Assembly: GCF_032062135.1 (NCBI RefSeq)
Contig: NC_092860.1
Span: 154,038,116 to 154,102,115, forward strand
Direction of reading: 5' to 3'
From: Pyxicephalus adspersus
Taxonomy: Eukaryota > Chordata > Amphibia > Anura > Pyxicephalidae
Length of the DNA: 64,000 nucleotides
Under the pieces are notes generated by a model, which was given only the letters and a program-made list of their open reading frames with translations, made no database searches and was not told the origin of the DNA. A program made the translations under genes and the position numbers. This document shows, one piece after another, positions 11,798 to 23,700 of this stretch (its first letter is position 1; each line of letters starts with the position of its first letter).

Positions 11798-14700
11798 CTG
11801 TAGAATGAAGAAACAAAATTTTAAGAATTATATTTGAAAATGAAAGTGCTTGATTAATCATTTTGTGTAATCAGAGGTGATGTACATACTGGGGTGAGTG
11901 AATGTACTGTAATGTACTTGAAGGGTATTAATCAGACATTGGCATATATACTGAGTGTATGTAATATGCTCCCACTTTGTACAACTCTGAGTTACTGTCA
12001 TCAGGAAGTGTGGGTGCTACATAGGGTTGTCTGCATGTGATCAGATCCAACCTGGCAAAGTTTCTCAATTTTCACCTTTAAAGCTGACCTAAAACTCAAA
12101 AATGCAATCTAGACTTGTGTATATCATACTAATAAATATACATATAAAGTTATTTTCAAGAGGTGAAGTTTCACACCTTATTTGAACACATTTTTCTTCT
12201 GTCCCGGCCTCCAGTTTGCCACAACAGTTCTTTGGGGCCTATAGTGTTGCTGTGAGAATTTGCCATTGGTGGGCAGGGCTTTGAATTGCAGTAGATTGGT
12301 GGGCTTGAGTGTTATTTGAGAGTTTGTGTGCCATTCTTCTGGTGTATGTAATTTCCCTGATACAGATCATGAGCATGGCCCATCTTTACAATGCATGTCT
12401 GCACATATGACATCTCCATACAATGCAATCATAGCTTTAATCAGACTGGCAGTAAGTTACCACTATCCCACACCCCTGAACCCCTACATGTAGAATCTCA
12501 CCTGAATCAGCCTAAAATTGAAAATTATAGGCAGCAGTAAGCAGTGGCAAGGTCACTGGACCCACGAACAAGATGGCCCTTCAAAACATATAATGAATGT
12601 TTTACTTTTCATTGATTGAAACTGACATAGCCAGTGCCAAGGGAGGGAGGGACATTCTAATGCAAGTAAGTGAGAATAGATATTGATTTTTAAGTCTGAT
12701 GTTAGCGTTTAGGTCTGCTTTTAAAAAAGAAAAAAAATCTTGGCAACTATATGTAAGAAAAAAATGAACATACTGCAGCTCACCAGTCCTTAAACGGGGT
12801 GGCTGCATTAGTTCTCCTATTTTATACACCTGTTCAGCAAAGTACAGCACAAATTAGTTGATTTTGCCGGAAATGTTGTGTCCTTCTCACTTCCTTCGAG
12901 TTTAGGTTAATTTTGTCAACCACTAATCCTATTAGTCCCTATGCAGTGAATATGTGACGGGAAACCGAGCCTGGGTGGCAATCATTAATCCTTCCATAGA
13001 TATAATGGAGGAGTTGGGCAGGAAGTGTGGTATTAGAATGATCACCACGTGAGAATGAAGAAGAAAAAAGCTGTAATATATGACATTTATAGTTTTCGGT
13101 CTAGGTATGCTTTAATCTTCACTTAATGTCTAACCTCTCAGTCCTCCTGAGTTTATGTGCATAAGAAAATAAAACTTACCAAGCTGGTTTGATATTTCCC
13201 CCTCTGAACACAGAACACAATCATAACAACATATATGATATCCTTCCCTTAGAGATTTTCTGAATCCTGGAAGACATTCTGATGAACATCGACCTTTTGG
13301 GGTCTATGGAAATAATATTAAAAACAATAAGAACACATAAAAACTATTGAAGATAGTTAAAATATAATTTAAGGCAAAACTTTTTTTATGATCTGGATGG
13401 AGTGCTGAGAGCATTGTAACCTCTGCCGGGTCACCAGAACTAGTCCAATATTAAGGGAAATACTTTTACTGGGGCATATTTAGCACAACCAGTGTGATAT
13501 TTTAGGTACTCAAAGGCCCTCTTTATAGGTGTAGATACAAAAATAAAAGTGTGTGTACAAACTATTCAAAAAGACAAATGTAAATCAGTGACACCATTCC
13601 TTACAATATGGCTCCAAGGCCCAAGGTACCAACTCCATGTCAGTAAAAGGCAAGAGGAAAACACTTACTAATGCCTTACTCAGGATGGTGAGCGGTAGGC
13701 ACATGAATCTGGAAAACAAATTCAACAAAATCAATGATAGCCATGCACCTACACGCCACACAACCCAACTGGAAATAGCATTTATGCATGTACATGATAT
13801 ATTTTCTGCTATATTCATACTATAAAGAGAAAGTTAGGATAAAATAACAACACTAAGGGGTGGATAATTATGCTGGAGAGGCTAGGAGTGGGCACATCCA
13901 CTTAGGGGTTCCAGCAAGTGTTAGTCAGATGCATGTCCCCACTGCTTGCCATCTTGAACAAGGCTGTTTTTCATTATATCTTTCACTTATTTGGAGTTGG
14001 CTTTCTATAAATGTAGCACTGCAATACACACCATGATGGATGGCTAGGACACTATTTGCATAGAGTTTGCAAGTTCTCTTGTCTTTGCATGGGTTTCCTC
14101 TGAGTACTATGGTTTCCTCCCACATCCCAAAAAACATTCAGTTAGGTTAATTGGCTAGCCCTCAAAGTTGAACCTAGACTGTAATAACCTCCCTGGTGGT
14201 ATTCCAGACCAGAAAGGGAGTGGATTTTCCATACCAAAAGCAGTAACCCTGAGCTACACTCAGGGTGGAATTTCCAGGGGGGTTAAAAGTCCTACCTTGT
14301 TTCCTCATTCCAGGTGTGTCCTCCAGCGTTGCCCGGTGTCTTCCTTCCCTTCCGATGCCTAGAGGGCATCTGTGCAAGCTGGCAATGCCTGACCTGTATC
14401 TGTGTCCCCAGCGTGTAAACATTGGGGAAGCGAGAGCAGGGGAAGCAGATGCCGGCCGGGCATCTGCTCGCGAGTGTGTGGCTGGAGGACGGAACTGTCA
14501 TGCAGGTAAGCAGGACCGGGCAGGAAATTTAAAATAATGAGGATTTTTAAATGCATCGCCTTTGCATTTACAAATCCTCATCCTAATCTTACTGCCAGGA
14601 GGGATTAAAAGACATATGAATGAGGTAGGGAAATTAGATGAGCCCCTTTGAGTGTCAGCTAGTGATATGACTATGGACTTTGTACAGTGCTGCGTAATAT

Positions 14701-17700
14701 GATGGCGCTATAGAAACACTTTTTGTCTTTTTGGTCAGAAGTTTGAAGCATCCCCAGTTTACCATAGCCATGCATATCATTATTTCAGCATCCCTGGTAT
14801 ATTCATTGAGGCTGTGCACAGCTGAGGGGAACTGTATGTGTTGCAACCAATGAACAGATCAGTTCCTGGCTACAATCCTGTCATGGGGCTACTAGTCCTT
14901 TTTTAGTTTTTTAGCCTCCAGGTACTGTTGGAGCGTTCAGCTTGGCTGACCTTCTAATAGTATGACTATCCACTGGATTACCTGTTGTTGACTCTGCCTA
15001 TTTCCTTACTCCTGACTTCCCCTGATATCTTGTTTGGCAGAATGATACCTATGTAAGACAATTGGCTCTGTTTTCTACACTTGCCTCTGGACTCTCCTGT
15101 ACTCCATTTCCATCTGTGGATCACCTGGTTATTGACACAGAACTGTCTGACTTCCCATTGCATCCCCAGTCAGTCCTTTTCTGGATTCCATCCTTTGCAC
15201 ACAGAAGTCCTTAACATTCTTTATTTGGTATATTAGAAAACCTTGCAATTATCCACCTTGACATGTCCTAGACACTTTGGTGGAATGGGATTGTCCAATA
15301 TTTCTACATTACTCTATCTTGCCTTCCTCTCTATTCCAACCTTAAACACTTTTCTTTGTCAAAATGGGTTTCCCAACCCTAACTAGCCAATACCCAACTA
15401 TACAAGCTTAAATTACTGGATTCTGTTAACTAAAATTTAATTATTCATCCCAAATTACATTTTTTGAACTTTTTATCCCCTCCCTAAATCTTTTCAAATG
15501 GTCAGCCAATGACATTTCTAAGGTTATGGATCTTGGAAGAAAAGCTATGGACTATTTTTTTGTTTGGAGCAAAGTATACTCCCCAACATGGGACAAAGTG
15601 GGATTTATAAGGTACTGATCAATTTAAATTCAAGCAAAAGTTTATTTATTAAATCATTTTAAAACCACAAAAAGGAAAAAGTTACAGATGCATAAAATCA
15701 CATATATAACCAAATGTGTAATTAAACATGTTTTGCTACTACCATCAAAAAGAGTTTTGTTGGTCTCAACCACTAATTGGTTGTTATTGGTATATAGGCT
15801 TACATAGGCTTAGTACTACCACCCCAAAAGAGGAGGGGGGATTATAAATTCCCCAGCCTAGATACAAGTTCATGAGTATAGTACCATTAGAAATATGTAA
15901 ATAACATAATAATATGTAACTGGTAGATAAGCAACTTACTACATAAATATAACTTAATGCAAACAAATCAAATTTTCCTAAATAGATCACAAATACTGCA
16001 ACAAAAGAAAAAATGTATATTATTACGTAGCTCACATTAATCTAGGCTTACACCAAGGCAAGACACCCAATATAAAACGAATTTTTGGGAATACCTCAAA
16101 AGATGTTTACACATAAATCATCCAAATATTCTGTTCATTAAACTGTACAACAATAAACTGAAAACAAAGAGTAAATACTAAAATATTAATTCAATATTGT
16201 TGTTTTAAACTCCCTAAAAATCACTTCAACACTTCCATCCAGGAGAAAGCCAAGTGTCATCTATCTTTTAGATCATTGGACACTTCACAAATTCATCCAC
16301 CTGACAGATGGACAATCCCCCTCATATTACTATCAACAGTGACTCGACCCAAAACTCACACCAACCCCCGTTCAAATGTTGTTCAAAATTGTCTAATCTA
16401 GCTTCTTTTAGGAACCTCACTCCAAGCAAGTCAAACCAATCCTATCAAAAAAGGTCCAATGAACCAATATCTGACTAAAATGACAGCAAACAACGCCAAA
16501 TTAGATTTCATCAATTTTTTCGCACTATAAATTAACTGAAACTAAATTAGAAGTATTAAGATTAAGCCTTGATTTTTCTCTAATTTAGTAACTTGATAAA
16601 TTCACCTTTATAAAGGACCTTCATCTATTTGTAAGGAAAATATTCTTCTAAACACTATATGATAAACCAAAACATGTACATCAAAATATCGAACTAGAAG
16701 AGTTTGAGGGCTATATCATAAGCAACGTCAGAGTCCTTTGTGACCTCATGCAATTGTTAAATAGGAATGAGAATTCAACAGACAAGACATCTCAGGGGGA
16801 TGTACCTAGATGTGATATGGATTCTAGTCAGAAAATTGAAGGGAAATTACCTTTGCCATCAGTAATGTTTTCACATTCCTACACTCCTCTTAATTTGTAA
16901 ATTCCAAAGGTAAAAAAGGTAAATCTACAAAATTTCCCAATCTATATACTAATCCATTGGGCTTATCTTTTGTAAATAATGTAACAAAAGATATTGGGAA
17001 TCTTAACCTATAGCCGTCAAAGTATGGTCATTTACCTAAACATCTACAATCTGCTCTTACCTCTCTACAACAAAACACTTCCATTGTAATGGAACCAGCT
17101 GACAAGGGAGGAAATATAGTAGTAAAATGTATCTCATTATAAAAAGATGTGTGTAACAATTCTAGAGAATCGTGAATGGTATTGCTGTGTTACAAAAACC
17201 TTTATTGATCAATGTCAGTTGGCTAATAATTAAATTATTAGTGGGATCTTACACAGTGGTACTATTGACATTGAAACCTACTAATTTTTAAAAACCCCAT
17301 TTTCAAGAATCCTTACCTTTTATGCGCTTCCAAGGATACAGAAGAATACTTTAGACTCACCAGGTAGACCCATCATCTCTGGCATAGATATTCTCACCAG
17401 TACTGCAAGCCATCTTGTAGATCTTATATTAAGACCACAAGTCTGTAGCCTTCCCTCCTTTTTGAGAGACACATTAGATTTACTGAAAACTATTGAAAGG
17501 CTATCAATACCAACTGATGCCTTGTTTGTGTGAAGGTATTGTACTCAAGCAACCCCTAAATTAGTAAAACATTTCTATTGGAAAAAGATATGGCTACATG
17601 GAAAATTTCATGGATTTAGTTTAGATTCATTGTTTTTCATTCTTTCAAAAAATTATTTTACTTTTGACGAATCAATCTTTCTACAGACCCATGGCGTAGC

Positions 17701-20700
17701 TAAGGGCGCTATGTGTGCCCCTACCTACCCCAACCTTTATTTGGGTGGCTGGAAAAGGGAAATCTTTAATGATGATTCTCTATCGTCAAATATGTTCCTT
17801 GTGCTGCTTTGGAAAAGATTCATTGACAACATATTTGTTATTTGGACGGATACCGTTGACAGTTTGAGAGAGTTTATCTCTCCATACTTCAGGAAAACTC
17901 TTTCAACCCGCGATTTACTATGCAATGTGATCTTGAGAGGATTTATAATTTCATGGATGTAGAAATCGTTAAACAATCGAACAACACTTTGGCATTGACA
18001 CTATACCGCAAATCTACTGCAGGAAACAACATCTTGTATGCCACAAGTATGCCCCCTACTGCCCTTTAAACAGAATCCCGTATTCACAATATCTGCAGAT
18101 TCTCAGAAATTGTTTCAATGATACAGAATATACTATACAGGCTAAAAAAATGCAAAATCCTATAAAGAGCCTACCAAAAAGCCAATGTCAAACAAAGACA
18201 AGAACTGCTGTTTCCCTTAACCAAAGCCCCAGTCTGAACAAAACATTGTCAGATTTATAACGGAATACAATAAAGAACATGGAGAAATTAGAGAAATCTG
18301 TCAAAAGAATGGGACTTTTTTAGACAAGTGATACACAAATCCATAAATTAGTTACTGACAGACCTCTCTATGGGAAAAATTGTTAAAAGCCAGTTTCCAT
18401 TTTTCTACACCTACCTCAAAAATATTAAATAAATAAAATATTAAATAAAATTACTGTTCCCTGTAATGTGTGTCCACAATGCAAATACATTCTACCTTTG
18501 AATTACATTGCATACAGGTTCCATAACATTTTATTTCAAACCTAAGTGATTTAACAAATAATAAAAACATTATTAAATTTATATTTTAGTATTTACTCAT
18601 TATTTAAATTGTTGTTGTACAAATTTAATGAAACAGAATATTTGGATGATTTATCAGTAAATACAGAAATATTTCTGTTTATTTTGATAGATTACAAGTG
18701 TTATCAGAATGAAACATCTGTATATTTTTTTACAGAAATACAGAAAATTGTATGGCTTTTTAAAAAGATAGCAAGTGGTTTCAGAATGAAATATCTGGAT
18801 TTTTTTTACAGAAATACAGACATTTTTTTGGCTTTTTTGACAGCTAGCAAATAGTATCAAAATGAAATATCTGATTTTTTACAGACATACAGAAATGTTT
18901 CAGTTTTTTTATTGCAATTGGTATCAAAATTAAATATCTGTATTTTTTTTTACAGAAATACAGATTTTTTTCTGTTTATTTTGATAGATTGCAATTGGTT
19001 GTAGAATTAAAAATCTGTATTTTTTACAGAAATAAATTTTTCTTTTATTTTGATAGATTGCAAGTGGTATCAGAATTAAATATCTGTATTTTTTTTTTAC
19101 AGAAATACAGAAAATTTTATGGCTTTTTAAAAAGATAGCCAGTGGTTTCAGAATGAAATATCAGTATTTTTTACAGAAATACAGACTTTTTTTGGCTCTT
19201 TGATAGCTAGCAAGTGGTATCAGAATTACATATCTGTATTTTCTTTACAGAAATACAGACATTTTTAAGTTTATTTTGATAGATTGCAAGTGGTGTCGGA
19301 ATGAAATATCTGTATTTTTAAAAGAAATACAGAAATGTACCTGTTTATTTTGATAGATTGCAAGTAGTATCAGAATTTAATATTTGTATTTTTTTACAGA
19401 ATGACAGAATGTTTTAGGGCTTTTGTGATAGCAAGTGGTATCAGAATCAAACACCTTTTTTTTTACAAAAAAAAACCCAGAAAGTATTAGGTCTTTTTTG
19501 ATGGAAAACAAGTGGTATCAGAATTAAACATCTGTATTTTTTTTACAGAAATACAGAATTTTTCTGTTTATTTTGATAGATTGCAATTGGTATAAAAATT
19601 AAATATCTTTATTCTTTTACAGAAATACAGAAACATTTCTGTTTATTTTGAAAGATTGCAAGTGGAATCAAAATTAAATATCTGTATTTTTTTACAGAAA
19701 TACAGACTTTTTTTCAGTTTATTTTGATAGATTGCTAATGATATCCGAATTAAATATCTGTATTTTTTAAAAGAAATACAGAAATGTTTCTGTTTATTTT
19801 GATATATTGCAAGTGGTATCAGAATTAAATATCTTTATTTTTTTTACAGAAATACAGAAACATTTCTGTTTTTTTTGAAAGATTGCAAGTGGTATCAAAA
19901 GTAAATATCTGTATTTTGTTTTACAGAAATACAGACATTTTAATGGCTCTTTGATAGCTAGCAAGTGGAATCAGAATTAAATATTTTTATATTATTTATT
20001 ATGTATTTTTTTACAGAAATACAGATTTTTTCTGTTTATTTTGATATATTGCAATTGGTATCAAATGAAATATCTGTATTTTTATTTTACAGAAATACAG
20101 AAATGTTTGTTTATTTTGATAGATTGCAAGTAGTATCAGAATTTAATACCTGTATATTTTTACAGAAATACAGAATTTTTTATGGCTTTTGTGACAGCAA
20201 GTGGTATCAGAATCAAACACCATTTTCTTTACAGAAAAACAGAAACTATTAGGTCTTTTTTGATGGAAAGCAAGTGGTATCAGAATTAAACATCTGTATT
20301 TTTTTTACAGAAATACAGAATTTTTTATGTTTATTTTTAAAGATTGCAATTGGTTTTAGAATAAAATATCTGTATTTTTTTTACAGAAATACTGACATTT
20401 TTCTGTTTATTTTGACAGATTGCAAGAGGTATCAGAATTAAATATCTGTATTTTTTTTACAGAAATACAGACATTTTTCTGTTTATTTTGACAGATTGCA
20501 AGAGGTATCAGAATTAAATATCTGTATTTTTTTGCAGAAATACAGACATTTTTATGTTTATTTTGACAGATTGCAAGTGGTATCAGAATGAAATATCTGA
20601 TTTTTTACAGAAATACAGAACTTTTTATGGCTTTTTTGATAAATAGCAAGTAGTATTAGAATTAAATAGCTGTATCTTTTTTTAAAGAAATACAGATTTT

Positions 20701-23700
20701 TCTATGGCTTTTTTGATAGCAAGTGGTATCAGAATGAAATATCTGTAGTTCTTTTTCAGAAATACAGAATTTTTTGATAGATTGCAAGTGGTATCAGAAT
20801 GAAATATCTGTATTTTTTTACAACAATACAGAATTTTTTTCTGTTTATTGTGATAGATTGCAAATGGTATCAAAATGAGAATCTGTATTTTTTTTACTGA
20901 AATACGGACATTTTTTGATTAATTTGGTAGATTGCAAGTAGTATCAAAATTATATATCTATATTTTTTTACAGAAATAACATTTTTTTCTGTTTATTTTG
21001 ATGGATTACAACTGGTTTTATAATTAAATATCTGTATTACAGAAATACAGACATTTTTCTATTTATTTTGATAGATTGCAATTGGTATCAGAATTAAATA
21101 TCTGTATTTTTTTACAGAAATACAGAAACGTTTCGATTTATTTTGATAGATTGCAAGTGGTTTCAAAAGTAAATATTTTGTATTTTGTTTTACAGAAATA
21201 TGGGCATTTTTTTCTGTTTATTTTTATAGATTGCAAGTAGTATCAGATTTAAATATCTGTATTTTTTTTACAGAAATTCAGAAACTTTTCTGTTTATTTT
21301 GATAGATTGCAAGTGGTATCAAAATTAAATATCTGTATTTTGTTTTACAGAAATACAGACATTTTATGGCTCTTTGATAGCTAGCAAGTGTTATCAGAAT
21401 TAAACATCTGTATTTTTTTTTACAGAAATATAGAATTTTTTTTGTTTATTTTGATTGCAAGTGGTGTCAGAATTAAATAGCTGTATTTTGTTTGACAGAA
21501 ATAGTGGAATTTTTCTGTTTATTTTGATAGATTGCAAGTGGTATCCAAATTAAATATCTGTAATTTTTTACAGAAATACTGAAATTTTATGGCTTTTATG
21601 GCAGAAAATGTTCTGTTTATTTTGATATATTGCAAGAGTTAGCATATCACTTAGTATGTATCCTAAAACCTATACAAATTTTTGTATTTCTCTCCAAAAA
21701 ATATAGATATTTCATTCTGATCCCACTTTGCTATATATCTCCAAAGCCATAAAATTTCTAAATTTCTCTCCCAAAAAATCAAGATATTTATTTCTGATGG
21801 CACTTGGTATCCATACAAAAAAACCATAAAAAATTCTATATTTCTCTACAGAAAATATAGATCTTTAGCTCTGATACCACTTTGCTATATGTATATTAGA
21901 GATGAGCAACTTTCTCGAAAATTCGATTCGGCCGGTTCACTATATATTTGCGAATTTATTTGCGGTGAATCACTTTAGAAAAATGGCTATTTCCAGGCTG
22001 CAGAGACCCTTGATAGTGGTGTAGAACACTGTGCCTTGCAGTAACACGCATAGGGAGTCTGCTGTGGTAGAGAAATATTACAGTCAGTATGAAATGCAGA
22101 TGACAGGCGTCCCTATTAGAATCACTGCACACTTCACTTATTTGGGCAGTCATGGGGCCAAAACTGACCAAATAACCTCCAGTATGAACTTACAGGTGCT
22201 TGTTAGCGTCAAGAAGAAGCGCACTCCTATTACACCCTCATCAGCTGATTCCACATAGATGTCTACAAAACCTGTTCTAATAACAGCTTATACAAATAGG
22301 GCCCCCCCCAACAGAGCGGAGAGGGCGACTGAGGTGGCGGCAGCAGCAGCATCAGGCGGGGGATACAGAGTGGCACAATGATAGAGTGTGGAGGTGGCAG
22401 CAGCATGAGGAAGCCACAGAGTGGCACAATGACAGAGTGTGGAGTTGGCGACAGCATCAGGAGGCTACAGAGTGCCACAATGACAGAGTCTGGAGGTGGC
22501 AGCAACAGCAACATCGGGAGGAGGCCACAGAGGTGGCTGCAGCAGCAACAGCAGGAGGAGACCACAGAGTGGCACAATGACAGAGTCTGGACTTGGCGAC
22601 AGCATCGGGAGGCCACAGAGTTGCACAATTACATAGTGTGGAGGTGGCGACAGCATGAGGAGACCACAGAATTCGTTGATGGCCTTTCTCTGCTCGTATA
22701 GTCACTCCAACATATGGAGGGTGGAATTCCAACAGGTGGAAACGTCGCATATCAGCCTATTTTGGGGGATGCCGTTCTGCTGCTGTAGCTCAAGAAGGGT
22801 TTGCTTAGCGGTGTACGAGTGGCTAAAGTGCATACAAAGTTTCCTGACCATTTTTATGATGTACTGCAGATGGGTGGAAGACTTCAGGAACCGCTTGACA
22901 ACCAGATTAAAGACGTGTGCCATGCAGGGCGCATGGCTCAGCCTTCCTTGACGCAGTGCCGACACCATGGTTCTGATTTTGAGGAGAAAGCCATGATTCG
23001 ATTTCTTGATGAATCACACAGAGCAGTTCCTCCCCTGTGTGACTCCGTTCACCCAGGAGGATTAGGAGGTAGAGGCGGACGTTGTCACAGGACCAGCGGC
23101 ATGCGAATGTGGAGGCGGTGTCACCTGGCCAAGTTGCTGGTGTGGCTGTGCAGGAATCACATTCACCCAGTGGGCCGTAAAGGACATGTACTGTCCCTGA
23201 CCGTAGTTACAGCTCCACACATCGGTGCTGCCGTGCACTTTGGCAGACACCGACAGGCTCAAGGACTGGCCCACCTTTTGTTCTACATATTTATGCAGGG
23301 CTGGTACTGCCTTTTTCGCAAAGGAACGGCAGCTTGGGACTCTCCACCTTGGCTTGGCACAAGCCATCAGTTCTCTGAAAGGTGCAGAGTCCACCACTGC
23401 AGGGAGGGACTGCAGCACCAGCAACTTGGACAGGAGCACATTCAGCTTCTGCGCCGGATGAGTGCATGCATACTGCAGCATCTGGACCATCTGGAACAGC
23501 AGAAGATGGAAATGACATACAGCTACCTTCGGCTAAAGTGGTGGAGCCTTGACTGACTGAAAGCCGGTGCAGGCCACTGGATAATGCAACGCTTGTTGCA
23601 GCAGGCTGGACTACCACATCGGAGCCACAGTTCTCCTAGGCCACTTTATGATGATGCTGCATATGTTGACGCAGGGCCATGGTGCCAACATTGGCACCCT

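Noticed and set aside
11326..11808. 160-codon plus-strand open frame
   Set aside because: Exactly antisense to V2R exon 6, which has clear family motifs; no support of its own.
18600..21640. Regular repeat array as a CRISPR-like locus
   Set aside because: Units are diverged and directly tandem with no unique spacers, and the host is a eukaryote; it is a satellite.
22263..22750. Several overlapping open frames on both strands
   Set aside because: Produced by a stop-free ~51-bp tandem repeat.
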